NCBI RefSeq assembly: GCF_002025205.1
Contig: NZ_CP019947.1
Location: 1,433,501 to 1,497,500, forward strand
DNA: 64,000 bases
Direction: 5' to 3'
DNA from: Pseudomonas sp. CC6-YY-74
Lineage (GTDB): Bacteria; Pseudomonadota; Gammaproteobacteria; Pseudomonadales; Pseudomonadaceae
Shown: positions 9,105-19,005 of the stretch, one piece after another
Position numbering within the stretch: position 1 is the first letter of the stretch
Layout of the letters: each line of letters starts with the position of its first letter
Program-made: the position numbers and the translations under genes
The notes under the pieces: model-generated
The model's database searches: none
What the model saw: the letters and a program-made list of their open reading frames with translations, nothing else
Told to the model about the DNA's origin: nothing

Positions 9105-9638
9105 TCAGTAACCGCCTTTCTTGCCGATGCCGGCATAGGTGAACTGGTAGTGCAGTTCACAGCGCTCGAACCAGGGGGCGACACCGGTTTCCTTGTCGGT
9201 GTGACGGCCGAACATGGCGTGGCCACCGGCCGGGGGCAGGATGCTCAGGGTCAGCTGGTACTTGCCCGGGCCGGACAGCTTGAGGTTGTCGCCATAGTGC
9301 GGGCCGTCGTTGGCAACCATGGCGTGGAAGTCGCCCTTGAGTTCCTCGGTGCTGCCTTGCTTGCGCAGCACGAAGGCGATGTTCAGGTAGGGCACGAAGC
9401 TGCCTTCCTGGAAACCGTTCGGGTTGTTCTCCAGGGCGCTGATGTCAGCTTCCAGGTGTACATCGGAGTCGGCGGCGGGGCGCATCATGCCCGGCGGATC
9501 CATCTCGATCGGTTGCAGGTACACGGCGCCAACCTCCAGGCCACCGCAGTGCTGGGGTTGGCCAATCGGGTATTCCTTGGCTTGGGCGAACGTAGCGACC
9601 AGCAGTAGGGCGAGTGAAAAGGGCAGTTGGGCGCGCAT
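9105..9638 (-). CDS. ftrA: P19/Tp34-family periplasmic iron-binding protein FtrA
   Basis: A 177-residue protein with a signal peptide cleaved after AQA (residue 20) and the P19 (FetP, Tp34) domain: EYPIGQPQHCGGLEVGAVYLQP, then DVHLEADI, PYLNIAFVL and a Gly/His loop (GGHAMFGRHTDKETG). P19 proteins bind Cu/Fe at a His/Met/Asp/Glu site and feed Fe(II) to an FTR1 permease. First gene of ftrABCD; length and motifs are typical. Expression probably follows the promoter at 9669-9718, with overlapping FNR-like and Fur-like sites, which would tie iron import to anaerobic denitrification and its heme/iron demand. Confidence 0.9.
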   Translation of the reverse strand: MRAQLPFSLALLLVATFAQAKEYPIGQPQHCGGLEVGAVYLQPIEMDPPGMMRPAADSDVHLEADISALENNPNGFQEGSFVPYLNIAFVLRKQGSTEELKGDFHAMVANDGPHYGDNLKLSGPGKYQLTLSILPPAGGHAMFGRHTDKETGVAPWFERCELHYQFTYAGIGKKGGY

Positions 9639-9668
9639 CGACGGTTTCCTCTGAGCAGTGGCGTGGTT

Positions 9669-9718
9669 GCGACCTAGCTTAGGGAATCACAGATCAAACA
9701 ATAATGATTTGCATCAAG
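9669..9718 (-). promoter_or_regulatory. ftrABCD promoter: overlapping FNR/ANR-like and Fur-like boxes
   Basis: On the minus strand TTGATGCAAATCAT (9717-9704) matches nine of ten conserved positions of TTGAT-N4-ATCAA. A -10 element TAAGCT at 9681-9676 gives a start near 9669 and places the box at about -41.5. The 19 bases at 9700-9718 on the plus strand match the Fur consensus GATAATGATAATCATTATC at 12 positions and overlap the box. The FNR reading is the stronger of the two. Confidence 0.62.
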
Positions 9719-9942
9719 ATTCGGTTTGCTTGGCGAAATAGTTGCGCCAGATCAGCCTTGTGCCCACTACCAATGAAGAGGTATGGCGATTGGCCGGCAG
9801 TTGCTGGAACCTAACAGCCTGTCAAATCGGTTGTCTCTTCGCCGCGAACCCAAACCCTGCAGGCTCCTGGCGCACGTAGCCAGCGGAGCTGGTGAACCTT
9901 GGGTCGCGCATGGATGGACTGCCACCCAAACAGGAACTGGAT

Positions 9943-10161
9943 ATGCACCACAAACAACTCACAACCTCGACCCTGACTCGCCTGCATCAGAACCAGGTGG
10001 CGCTGGGAGAGGCCGTCTGGCTGTTGGCCAAGTGGATCGAGCAGCGTGGCTCGACGGAAGTGACACAGGCCGTGCAAGCGCAACTGCAGTTGTTGGCGAT
10101 CAATTCGACGGCGATCAACCAGGCTCTTGCCGAGTTGATCGACAGCCCCCTCAATAGCTGA
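9943..10161 (+). CDS. Conserved small hypothetical protein
   Basis: A soluble 72-residue protein starting MHHKQLTTSTLTRLHQNQVA. It is almost wholly helical and amphipathic, with no cysteines, signal or membrane segment. I recall similar short proteins in other Pseudomonas but no known function. AGGAAC lies seven bases before the ATG at 9943, which favours this start over the upstream GTG at 9892. It stands alone between the divergent ftr promoter and a repeat that begins two bases after its stop. Confidence 0.65.
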   Translation: MHHKQLTTSTLTRLHQNQVALGEAVWLLAKWIEQRGSTEVTQAVQAQLQLLAINSTAINQALAELIDSPLNS

Positions 10162-10162
10162 G

Positions 10163-10239
10163 AGCGTGTGAAAAAACTCCCACCTACTGCGAACGCCTGG
10201 AGGCGGTCTCGCGACAGCGCTCGATATTTTCACAACCTC
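10163..10239. repeat. MITE-like repeat, short copy (77 bp), inverted relative to 3445-3621
   Basis: Its reverse complement matches the first 54 bases of the long copy with about two differences (GAGGTTGTGAAAATATCGAG through the CTCCAGGCGTTCGC core), and its other end matches the last 28 or so. It lacks the central 100 bases with the hairpin. The join falls at a GCG shared by both sides (CTACTGCG/GAACGCC), as expected for a deletion between short direct repeats. Confidence 0.75.
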
Positions 10240-10373
10240 TGAGACGCCATCAATCGCTCCGATGGGTTATCACCTGCCAGGGCCTGCTATCGTGCGAACT
10301 ACTACTAGAGAGCAAAGACCCTGCAGAAAGTCTGGTGCCTGGTTAAGTCAGGCTCGCCAGCTGGAGCATGATC

Positions 10374-11057
10374 ATGACGCGACAGGATGTTCTGGATATC
10401 CCCATCCGCGACAGAAGTAGCGCAGGCCAGGCGCTGGCGCGCTTGTTGAAGGCTTATCGCCAGCGACCTGACGTGATCGTGCTGGCCTTGCCGCGTGGTG
10501 GCGTGCCGGTGGCTTACGAGATTGCCAGCGCACTGCAGGTGCGTCTCGACCTGCTGTTGGTGCGCAAGCTCGGTGTACCGGGTCATGCAGAGCTGGCCAT
10601 GGGCGCGATCGCCAGTGCTGGCGTGCAGGTATTGAACCGCGATGTGCTGGCGTCGCTGCATATTGATAGCGCCACCGTCGCCGCCGTGGCCGCGCAGGAA
10701 AGTCTGGAGTTGCAGCGCCGCGACCGCGCCTATCGCGGCGAACGCCCGCTGCCTATGCTGGACGGACAGCAAGTGATCCTGGTCGACGATGGTTTGGCCA
10801 CAGGCGCCACCATGCAGGCTGCGATCAAGGCGGTACGCCAGCAGTCGCCCGCGCGAATTGTGGTCGCCATACCGCTGGCCCCAACCGACAGCGTGGCGCA
10901 GCTGCGTCGACAGGTCGATGAAGTCATCTGCCCGTTCACCCCCGAGATGTTCATCGCCATTGGCCGTTGGTATGTGGATTTTTCCCAGACCTCGGATCAG
11001 CAGGTGCAGGCCTTGCTGCGTCAGGCCTGGCAGCGCGAACAAGCTGGACAGCCATGA
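10374..11057 (+). CDS. Phosphoribosyltransferase-domain protein
   Basis: A 227-residue type I phosphoribosyltransferase. The PRPP-binding loop is VILVDDGLATGATM around residues 125-138, preceded by LALPRGGVPVA and DLLLVRKLG, as in the ComF-like/uncharacterised PRTase group. Such proteins bind PRPP and sometimes act as regulators; the substrate cannot be told from sequence. GGAG lies seven bases before the ATG at 10374; another ATG is at 10368. It is a single gene with no obvious operon partner; the next gene converges on it. Confidence 0.82.
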   Translation: MTRQDVLDIPIRDRSSAGQALARLLKAYRQRPDVIVLALPRGGVPVAYEIASALQVRLDLLLVRKLGVPGHAELAMGAIASAGVQVLNRDVLASLHIDSATVAAVAAQESLELQRRDRAYRGERPLPMLDGQQVILVDDGLATGATMQAAIKAVRQQSPARIVVAIPLAPTDSVAQLRRQVDEVICPFTPEMFIAIGRWYVDFSQTSDQQVQALLRQAWQREQAGQP

Positions 11058-11345
11058 GCTACGAGGAGGCCTGAGCGATGTAGGGGGCCAGGTACAGCGC
11101 GCCACGCTCGCGGCACAGGCAGATCAACGCCACAGGCAAGCAGGCGGGGCAGGCGGGGCAGGCTAAGTCATGGGGACATGCATCGTCCGGCGTGATTGCT
11201 CGCGCACGGGATAGCCAGGGGCAGGGCGGGGTAACCTGCGGACTTGCTCTGGCGCAGCGGCCCAGTGAGCGCGCTACCCGCGCTTGGGTTCAGGCATTTG
11301 CTAATTGCCCTGCCCATTGCCTGAGCGCAAGTGCGCTAGCTGGAC
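11058..11345. other. Intergenic region, nothing recognised
   Basis: 288 GC-rich bases between convergent 3' ends. A short tandem repeat (GGCGGGGCA twice, near 11146-11163) is the only visible structure. I see no convincing gene or terminator. Confidence 0.4.
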
Positions 11346-12227
11346 TCAAAGCCCGGAGTTTTCCGGCCACTTGAATCTTGAAAGGCGCGTCAGTTCTTCA
11401 ATATTGAGCAGCTGCGAATAGTGCTGCTCACGGATGATCCAGGTCGGGTAACGGTTGATTTTCTCTTCGATGCAGACCCGCGCAAGCAGTCCGTTGCGCC
11501 CATCTGGGGTGCATTCGACATAGGGCAGACGTTTGGCAGATGGGCCGAACAGGCGTTTCTGCTCCTGGCAGGTTGGACACCAGAAGGTGCCGTAAAACTT
11601 CGCGCCGCTACGCTGCAGGTGGCTGGCCAGAGCCTGCGACTGCGGGTCTTCGCGCGGAGCCAGCAGATCGCTGTAATACAACTGCAGGCCGCCCAGGGTG
11701 ACCAGCGTTGCTACCCCACAATAGGTAAACCAGTGCCGCCAGTCGGTGCCCGGGGCCGATCTGGGTCGTTGCAGACTCACTCGAATGAAGATCGCCGCCA
11801 TTAGTGCCAGCGACAACAAGCACCAGGCGCAGAATGCGTCGAGTTGTAACCAGGCAACCAGGGTCATGTACAGGCTGACGGCCAACCCGAACCAGGCGAG
11901 CAGCCAGAGTCGTCGCCAACGCACCAGCCTGGCCGGCAATCGCCAGGCGTTAGCCGCCAGCAGCCCATATAGAACGAAACCCCAGAGCGCCAGTGGCAGG
12001 CCCAGCAAGCGCGACCAACGACTCTGCTGGATCAGATCGCAGGCCGCTTCAGCCGAACAGAATGCCAGTGTGCCGCCGCGCAGGGCGACATAGGTCAGAT
12101 AGCCGGTCAGCAGCATGCCGCACAGCGCCAGCACCAGTACCAGCTTCTCTGGCGAATGCTGAAAGCTGCGGCCGGTGCCGGAATGGGCAATTACCTCATG
12201 AGGGCGAAGCTTTTTGGTTTTACTCAT
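11346..12227 (-). CDS. VKOR-thioredoxin fusion membrane oxidoreductase
   Basis: A 293-residue protein: four to five membrane helices forming a vitamin K epoxide reductase core (residues about 30-180), then a periplasmic thioredoxin-like domain. The VKOR part has the loop cysteines (CSAEAACD) and the quinone-side CAWC; the C-terminal domain has CPTC in FYGTFWCPTCQEQKRLFG. Such fusions act like a DsbB-DsbA pair, passing electrons from new disulfides to quinone. Alone here, with no dsb genes near. The start at 12227 (MSKTKKLRPHEV) is chosen because it gives a normal short cytoplasmic lead; the Shine-Dalgarno is weak. All redox cysteines expected for the family are present. Confidence 0.88.
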   Translation of the reverse strand: MSKTKKLRPHEVIAHSGTGRSFQHSPEKLVLVLALCGMLLTGYLTYVALRGGTLAFCSAEAACDLIQQSRWSRLLGLPLALWGFVLYGLLAANAWRLPARLVRWRRLWLLAWFGLAVSLYMTLVAWLQLDAFCAWCLLSLALMAAIFIRVSLQRPRSAPGTDWRHWFTYCGVATLVTLGGLQLYYSDLLAPREDPQSQALASHLQRSGAKFYGTFWCPTCQEQKRLFGPSAKRLPYVECTPDGRNGLLARVCIEEKINRYPTWIIREQHYSQLLNIEELTRLSRFKWPENSGL

Positions 12228-12635
12228 AGACCAGGCTCTTCTGCAGGAGAAGTGTCGAGAAAACAACGCGTTTGCTGAATATGCAGTTTCCACCTCGATC
12301 TATGAGGGGGCGATCTACGGCTAAACGTTAGCAGTAAAACTCAATAGCGGATGGCGGACCCATGGCCGCGCCACTGTCAGCTATCGGGCAGGTAGCGTCT
12401 CAGCTAGCCACGGCCAGCAGGCACGTCGGCGAATCCCTCGTCGCCGCGCAATTTGCCGTGCGCAACAGCCTGCTAGACCACCTGGGCGCACGCATCGGGA
12501 AATGCATGCATGGCTTGATCGTAGGAACCGCCCCGGTCACCGAGCAAATCGTGGTACTCGGGCGCAGGGCTGGCACTGTCGAGCCGGCGCGCAGGGCTCG
12601 ACAGTACTAGCTGTTCGCAGGGCTCATGCGCGATC
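12228..12635. other. Intergenic region between metH and the VKOR gene
   Basis: This 408-base stretch holds the end of metH transcription and the VKOR promoter. The clear structure is a 9-bp perfect inverted repeat, TGTCGAGCC (12577-12585) with GGCTCGACA (12595-12603), about 35 bases past the metH stop. It could end metH transcription but lacks a U-tract. Short open frames here lack ribosome-binding sites or recognisable motifs. Confidence 0.45.
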
Positions 12636-15600
12636 TCAGTTGTCATAGCCCAGATTCGGCGCCAGCCAGCGTTCGCTGACATTCAAGGCCTGGTTCTTGC
12701 GCGCCGTATAGCTTTCCACCTGGTCCTTGTCGATCTTGCCGACGGCGAAGTATTGCGCCTGTGGGTGGGCGAAGTACCAGCCGCTGACCGAGGCGGCGGG
12801 GAACATGGCGTAGTGGTCGGTGAGGAACACGCCGCTGTGGCCGGCCTGGCCTTCTTTGGCGGCGGGATCCAGCAGGTCGAACAGGGTGCCTTTTTCGGTG
12901 TGATCCGGGCAGGCCGGGTAGCCGGGGGCAGGGCGGATGCCTTTGTAGCCTTCCTTGATCAGCTCCTCGTTACTCAGCTGTTCGTCCGGCTCGTAGCCCC
13001 AGTAGGTCTTGCGTACCTGCTGGTGCAGCCATTCGGCGCAAGCCTCGGCCAGGCGGTCGGCCAGGGCCTTGACCATGATCGAGTTGTAGTCGTCGCCGGC
13101 GTTCTGATAGGCCTTGGCCACCTCTTCGGCGCCGATGCCAGCGGTGGTGATAAAGCCGCCAACGTAATCGGTGACGCCGCTGTCCTTGGGCGCGACGAAG
13201 TCGGCCAGGGAGAAGTTCGGCTTGCCGTCGGGTTTGATGGTCTGCTGGCGCAGGTGGTGCAGCTTGGCCAGCGGTTGGCCGTCATCGCCGTAGAGTTCCA
13301 GGTCGTCGTCCTGCACCTGGTTGGCCGGCCAGAAGCCGAATACGGCGCGAGCGCTGATCAGCTTTTCGTCGATCAGCTTGTTCAGCATGGCTTGGGCATC
13401 GGTGAACAGGTCGGTGGCGGCCTGGCCGACGACTTCGTCGGTGAGGATGCGCGGGTATTTGCCGGCCAGGTCCCAGGCGATAAAGAATGGCGTCCAGTCG
13501 ATGTACTCGGCCAGGACGGCCAGGTCGATATCCTCCAGCACCTTGACCCCGGTAAAGGTCGGCACGCTGGGCTGATAAGTTGCCCAGTCGAATTTGGGTT
13601 TGCTCTCGATCGCCTTGGCGTAGCTCAGGCGTTCGGTACGCGCGCTACGGTTGGCGGTACGCTCGCGCACCTGGATGTAGTCGAGGCGGGTGCGTTCGAC
13701 GAAACCGGCTTTCAGCTCCTTGGACAGCAACTGGGTGGCCACGCCGACCGCGCGCGAGGCGTCGGTGACGTAGATCACCGCGTCGTTCTGGTATTTGGGC
13801 TCGATCTTCACCGCAGTGTGGGCTTTCGAGGTGGTAGCGCCACCGATCATCAGCGGCAGGTTGAAGCCCTGGCGCTGCATTTCGCGGGCGACGTGGACCA
13901 TCTCGTCGAGCGACGGGGTGATCAGGCCGGACAGGCCGATGATGTCGCATTTCTCGGCGATGGCGGTCTGCAGGATCTTCTCCGCCGGCACCATCACGCC
14001 GAGGTCGACGATGTCGTAGCCGTTGCAGCCGAGTACCACGCCGACGATATTCTTGCCGATGTCGTGCACGTCACCCTTGACCGTGGCCATGAGGATCTTG
14101 CCCTTGGCTTTCGGCTTGTCGCCTTTTTCCTCTTCGATAAAGGGAATCAGGTGGGCCACGGCCTGTTTCATCACGCGCGCCGATTTCACCACCTGGGGCA
14201 GGAACATTTTGCCCGAGCCGAACAGGTCGCCGACGATGTTCATGCCCGACATCAGCGGGCCTTCGATCACCTCGATCGGCCGCTTGAAGCCCTGCCGCGA
14301 TTCTTCGGTGTCGGCGACGATATGCGTAGTGATGCCTTTGACCAGCGCGTGCTCGAGGCGCTTGTTGACGTCCCAGGTACGCCATTCCTCGGTCTCGACT
14401 TCCTTGACGCTGCCATCGCCCTTGTAGTTGTCGGCGATGGCCAGCAAGGCCTCGGTGCCGTTCGGCGTGCGGTTGAGCACCACGTCTTCGACCACGTCGC
14501 GCAGTTGCTTGGGAATCTCGTCGTAGATCTCCAGTTGGCCGGCGTTGACGATGCCCATGGTCAGGCCATTCTGGATCGCGTAATAGAGGAACACCGAGTG
14601 GATCGCCTCACGTACCGGGTTGTTGCCGCGGAACGAGAACGACACGTTGGACACGCCGCCCGAGGTCAAGGCATGGGGTAGGTGGTCGCGGATGTAGGCG
14701 CAGGCCTCGATGAAGTCCACCGCGTAGTTGTTGTGTTCCTCGATGCCGGTGGCAATGGCGAAGATGTTCGGATCGAAGATGATGTCTTCCGGCGGGAAGC
14801 CGACTTCATCGACCAGGATGTCGTAGCTGCGCTTGCAGATCTCACGCTTGCGCGCGGCGGTGTCGGCCTGGCCATCTTCATCGAAGGCCATCACCACCAC
14901 GGCGGCGCCGTAGCGCTTGCACAATTTGGCGTGCTGCTTGAACTGATCGACGCCTTCTTTCATCGAGATCGAGTTGACGATGCCCTTGCCCTGGATGCAT
15001 TTCAGGCCGGCTTCGATCACCTCCCACTTGGAGGAGTCGATCATGATCGGCACCCGGGAAATGTCCGGTTCGCCGGCGATCAGGTTCAAGAAGGTGACCA
15101 TGGCCTTCTTCGAGTCGAGCATGCCCTCGTCCATGTTGATGTCGATCACTTGGGCGCCGGATTCCACCTGCTGCAGGGCGACTTCCAGGGCTTCGGTGTA
15201 GTTGTCATCGCGGATCAGGCGGGCGAACTTGGCCGAGCCGGTAATGTTGGTGCGCTCGCCGACGTTGATGAACAACGAGTTGCGATCGATGGTGAAGGGT
15301 TCCAGGCCGGACAGGCGACAGGCCTTGGCAATCTCGGGGATGGCGCGCGGAGGGTACTTGGCCACGGCTTCGGCAATCGCCTGGATATGCGCCGGGGTGG
15401 TGCCGCAGCAGCCGCCGACGATATTGAGAAAGCCGCTCTGGGCGAACTCTTCGATCACCGCCGCGGTTTGCGCCGGGGTCTCATCGTATTCGCCGAAGGC
15501 ATTCGGCAGGCCGGCGTTGGGGTGAGCAGAAATAAAGGTCTCGGCCTTGTTCGACAGCTCTTCCAGATAGGGGCGCAGATCCTTGGCCCCCAGTGCGCAG

Positions 15601-16352
15601 TTCAGGCCCACGGAAATTGGCTTGGCATGGCGCACCGAGTTCCAGAAGGCTTCGGTGGTCTGCCCGGACAGGGTGCGACCGGAGGCGTCGGTGATGGTGC
15701 CGGAGATCATGATCGGCAGTTCGACGGCGTCGTCCTCGAACACCTGTTGTACGGCGAAGATCGCCGCCTTGGCGTTGAGGGTGTCGAAGATGGTCTCGAT
15801 CAGGATCAGATCCGCGCCGCCTTCGATCAGGCCGCGGGTCGCTTCGCTGTAGTTTTCCACCAGCTCGTCGAAGGTGACGTTGCGGTAGCCGGGGTTATTG
15901 ACGTCGGGCGACAGCGAGCAGGTGCGACTGGTCGGGCCGAGCACGCCAGCGACGAAGCGCGGTTTGTCCGGGGTCTCGGCAGTTTTCGCATCGGCCACCC
16001 GGCGCGCCAGGCGTGCGCCTTCGACGTTCAGTTCATAGACCAGCGCTTCCATACCATAGTCGGCCTGGGATACCTGGGTGGAGTTGAAGGTGTTGGTTTC
16101 GAGAATGTCGGCGCCAGCGTCCAGGTAGGCCTTCTCGATGGCGCCGATCACATCCGGACGGCTGAGGATCAGCAGGTCGTTGTTGCCCTTCACATCGCTT
16201 GGCCAGTCGGCAAAGCGCGTGCCGCGGTAGTCCTCTTCCTCCAGTTTGTAGCTCTGGATCATGGTACCCATGCCGCCGTCGAGGATCAGGATGCGTTCCT
16301 GCAGGGCTTGCTGAAGGGCGTGGAGGCGGGCGCTGCGATCGGACAGGGGCAT
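12636..16352 (-). CDS. metH: Cobalamin-dependent methionine synthase MetH
   Basis: A 1238-residue enzyme that moves a methyl group from 5-methyltetrahydrofolate to homocysteine via methylcobalamin. Modules in order: homocysteine domain (residues about 10-330; [20 protein letters not shown] and the zinc pair GGCCGTTP), pterin domain (about 350-610), cobalamin cap and Rossmann domain with DVHDIGKN (His as lower cobalt ligand), and the SAM activation domain near the end ([15 protein letters not shown]). All modules are present and uninterrupted. The start at 16352 ([14 protein letters not shown]) is chosen over more distal in-frame codons because the longer N-terminus matches nothing in the family. 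I looked for a cobalamin riboswitch upstream and saw none. The cti remnant diverges from it. Confidence 0.97.
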   Translation of the reverse strand: MPLSDRSARLHALQQALQERILILDGGMGTMIQSYKLEEEDYRGTRFADWPSDVKGNNDLLILSRPDVIGAIEKAYLDAGADILETNTFNSTQVSQADYGMEALVYELNVEGARLARRVADAKTAETPDKPRFVAGVLGPTSRTCSLSPDVNNPGYRNVTFDELVENYSEATRGLIEGGADLILIETIFDTLNAKAAIFAVQQVFEDDAVELPIMISGTITDASGRTLSGQTTEAFWNSVRHAKPISVGLNCALGAKDLRPYLEELSNKAETFISAHPNAGLPNAFGEYDETPAQTAAVIEEFAQSGFLNIVGGCCGTTPAHIQAIAEAVAKYPPRAIPEIAKACRLSGLEPFTIDRNSLFINVGERTNITGSAKFARLIRDDNYTEALEVALQQVESGAQVIDINMDEGMLDSKKAMVTFLNLIAGEPDISRVPIMIDSSKWEVIEAGLKCIQGKGIVNSISMKEGVDQFKQHAKLCKRYGAAVVVMAFDEDGQADTAARKREICKRSYDILVDEVGFPPEDIIFDPNIFAIATGIEEHNNYAVDFIEACAYIRDHLPHALTSGGVSNVSFSFRGNNPVREAIHSVFLYYAIQNGLTMGIVNAGQLEIYDEIPKQLRDVVEDVVLNRTPNGTEALLAIADNYKGDGSVKEVETEEWRTWDVNKRLEHALVKGITTHIVADTEESRQGFKRPIEVIEGPLMSGMNIVGDLFGSGKMFLPQVVKSARVMKQAVAHLIPFIEEEKGDKPKAKGKILMATVKGDVHDIGKNIVGVVLGCNGYDIVDLGVMVPAEKILQTAIAEKCDIIGLSGLITPSLDEMVHVAREMQRQGFNLPLMIGGATTSKAHTAVKIEPKYQNDAVIYVTDASRAVGVATQLLSKELKAGFVERTRLDYIQVRERTANRSARTERLSYAKAIESKPKFDWATYQPSVPTFTGVKVLEDIDLAVLAEYIDWTPFFIAWDLAGKYPRILTDEVVGQAATDLFTDAQAMLNKLIDEKLISARAVFGFWPANQVQDDDLELYGDDGQPLAKLHHLRQQTIKPDGKPNFSLADFVAPKDSGVTDYVGGFITTAGIGAEEVAKAYQNAGDDYNSIMVKALADRLAEACAEWLHQQVRKTYWGYEPDEQLSNEELIKEGYKGIRPAPGYPACPDHTEKGTLFDLLDPAAKEGQAGHSGVFLTDHYAMFPAASVSGWYFAHPQAQYFAVGKIDKDQVESYTARKNQALNVSERWLAPNLGYDN

Positions 16353-16495
16353 GGCGGAACTACCTGAGCAAAGCTGACACAATGGGGATGCGCAATGATA
16401 ACAAAGCTGCGCGCTTTTGCAGTGCTCCGGCCTTTTGTATGAATTGTGCTCATGTTGAGAGCGCGATCTCGCTAAACGCACGATTACGCTCACCC

Positions 16496-18368
16496 TTGGA
16501 ATCGGCTCTGCCATATCGCGCACTACTCGGCGCTTGCTTGTTGTTCACCAGCCTGCTGCTGTCGGCTGAGCCGATTTCCTACAGTCGCGATATTCAACCG
16601 ATCTTCACCCGCTATTGCGTGGCCTGCCATGCCTGCTACGCCGCGCCTTGCCAGCTCAATCTGGGCAGCGCCGAGGGTCTCGAGCGGGTCAAACAAGCTG
16701 CCGGTATACGATGGCAAGCGCTTCGCGGCGCAGGTCAAGGCCTGGGAGCAGTTTCTCAATGCTCCGCGGGCGCGGGAAAGCCTGGTCTCGCGCTGGCTGT
16801 ATGAACACCTGTTTCTCGCGCACCTGTATTTCAAAGGCAGCGAGCCGGGGCAATTCTTCCAGCTGTTGCGTTCGCGTACCGCGACTGGCCAACCGGTCGA
16901 CCCTATCGCTACGCGCCGACCGAACGAGGATCTGGGTGGCACCTTTTATTATCGTCTGGCGCCGGTCCAGGGGTGATCGTGCACAAGACCCATATGACCG
17001 ACCCGCTCAGTGCGCACAAGCTGGCGCGAGTCAAAGCGCTGTTCTTCGCCGACGACTGGCAGGTTGATGCGCTGCCTGGCTATGGCGTCCGGCGCCGCGC
17101 CAATCCGTTCGAGACGTTCGCGGCGATTCCGCCGCAGGCGCGCTATCAGTTCATGCTGGATAACGCCGAGTATTTTGTGCGCACCTTTATCCGTGGCCCT
17201 GTGTGCCGCGGCCAGATCGCCACCGACGTGATCCGTGACAACTTCTGGGTGGTGTTCCAGGATCCGCGACATGATCTGTATAGGGGCGATGCCAAATACC
17301 GCGCCAAGGCGACGCCACTGCTGAGCATGCCTGGCCAGTTCGACGATATCGGCAATCTGCTCAGTCTGTGGCGCAGCTATCGCAACAGGCGCAATGAGTA
17401 CGAGGCCTTGCCCATGCACAGCTACGCCGCTGCACCCGCACCCAGTTGGTCGCACATCTGGGCCGGTAACGACACTGCGCTGCTGACGATCTTCCGCCAG
17501 CACGGTAGCGCCTCGGTGCGCAAAGGCCTGATCGGCGAGATCCCGCAGACGCTCTGGTGGATGGACTATCCGCTGCTTGAGCGAGCCTACTAACCAGTTG
17601 GTGGTCAACTTCGATGTATTCGGCAACCTGGCGCATCAGGCGCAGACGCGCCTGTATTTCGACCGAATCCATAACGGCGCCGAGCAGAATTTCCTGCGTT
17701 TGATGACGGCTGACGCCCGCGAAACGATCCTCGATGACTGGTATCAGTACAGAGGCCAGTTGAAGCTATGGCTGGACTGCCAGCGCATCGATACCCATAG
17801 CCGAACAGCCCTGCAACTGCCTGCAACAGACCCGCAGCGGTTTTTTGCCGAAGCCCTATAGAGCCGCTACGGCAGCCTCTACGTGGGCTTTGATCCGATC
17901 AACCGTTGCGATGGCGTGCACTGCCATCGCGCTGGGCAGCCGGCCGGCCGGCGGGTTCAAGATCATTCACCAGCTGCCGGAAGCGACCCTGCTGCGCGTC
18001 GAACTGGCCGACGGCACGCGCGAGGTCTATAGTCTGCTGCGCAACCGTGCGCGCAGTAACGTGGCCTTCATGTATGGCGAGGAACTGCGTTATCAGCCCG
18101 CGCTGGATACCCTGACTATTTACCCTGGGGGCTGACCAGTTACCCGAACTTCATGTTCCGCCTCACTGCGCAGGAGGTTCCGGAGTTCGTGCGCAGCATG
18201 GAGTTGGTCCGTGATGCCCAGGCGTTCGACTCGCTGGTCGGGCGTTGGGGGGGTCGTCGCAGCCACCCCGAGTTCTGGCGCTATTTTCATGACCTGTCGG
18301 CGTATATCCGCGAAACCGAACCGCTCGAAGCCGGCGTGCTGGATATGCACCGCTATGAAAATATGTAA
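16496..18368 (+). pseudogene. cti: Fatty acid cis-trans isomerase Cti, degenerate
   Basis: Cti is a periplasmic heme protein that converts cis to trans unsaturated fatty acids in membrane lipids under solvent or heat stress. Recognisable blocks in order: a signal-like segment, the heme motif CVACHACYAAPCQLNLGSAEG, WLYEHLFLAHLYF, NPFETFAAIPPQARYQFMLD, LLTIFRQHGSASVRKGLIGE and QLVVNFDVFGNLAHQAQTRL. They lie in several frames. Lesions: a shift near 16690 plus loss of roughly 120-130 codons between VYDGKR and FAAQVKAWEQFLN; one G missing at 16970-16973; an extra A near 17591; a TAG at about 17861; a 4-base CCGG duplication near 17942; one G missing at 18125-18129. The gene cannot encode a working enzyme. 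The original start is uncertain (TTG at 16496 is the nearest candidate). Confidence 0.9.
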
Positions 18369-18432
18369 TGCCCGGCGGCTAGAACTGGGGGGCGTGCAGG
18401 TAATGCTGGCAAACCCTCTCGCACCTGCGCGC

Positions 18433-18849
18433 CTAGCGCACTACCAGCACCGAAGCCTCGGAATAGGACGCAAAATACCCGGCGTTTGAGGCGAATAGGT
18501 GTTCCGCCAAGCCAGGTACATGGGAGGCCATCACCACTAGGTCTGCGCCGCAGTCCTTGGCCGCTTTGAGCAAGGTCTTGTCCAGGTCAACCGCCGGATC
18601 ATGGCTGATATAGGCGGCGCTACTGACATTGTTCAGCCCGTATTGCTCTGCCTGAGCCACACTGAACTGTTGTAGTTTTTCCTTGAACTCCGTCGGATTG
18701 CGCGCGACTGCCGTTGGCGTGTTGGCCGATACGCTGATGTAACAGACCGGTATGTCATACAGCTTCGCAAGGTCTGCGCCGGTTCTCAGGGCTTTCTCGA
18801 GGCGTTCGATATAGGCGAGGTCGACGGGAATCATTATCTGCTTGTACAT
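18433..18849 (-). CDS. Universal stress protein (UspA family)
   Basis: A 138-residue single-domain Usp protein: MYKQIMIPVDLAYIERLEKALRTG at the N-terminus, KAAKDCGADLVVMASH in the middle and ASYSEASVLVVR at the C-terminus. The usual ATP-binding G-2x-G-9x-G(S/T) loop is altered (HVPGLAEHLFASNAGYFASYSEAS), so nucleotide binding is uncertain. AGGAG lies nine bases before the ATG at 18849. Usp genes of this type in Pseudomonas are often ANR-induced, but I see no convincing FNR box here. Confidence 0.88.
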   Translation of the reverse strand: MYKQIMIPVDLAYIERLEKALRTGADLAKLYDIPVCYISVSANTPTAVARNPTEFKEKLQQFSVAQAEQYGLNNVSSAAYISHDPAVDLDKTLLKAAKDCGADLVVMASHVPGLAEHLFASNAGYFASYSEASVLVVR

Positions 18850-19005
18850 CTTGGGAAGCTCCTTTTTCAGGCTATCGCGCTTGCAGTTGCAGGCGCACCA
18901 ACTGTGCTTGAAGTATTGCAGATGATTGGGCCGTCCGCGGTCATACACTGATCTGATCGCACAACGATCCGAAAGGGTCTGTTAGAGGCGCACTGTGCGG
19001 CCCAG

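Noticed and set aside
12362..12610. Possible 82-codon gene between the VKOR gene and metH
   Set aside because: No ribosome-binding site, no recognisable motif, and it contains the inverted repeat at 12577-12603.
12753..16367. Two very long open frames on the plus strand opposite metH (642 and 561 codons)
   Set aside because: They are antisense shadows of a clear, full-length MetH in a GC-rich genome; they have no family motifs or ribosome-binding sites.
16353..16480. Cobalamin riboswitch upstream of metH
   Set aside because: I looked for the conserved B12-box and found nothing similar in the 130 bases upstream.
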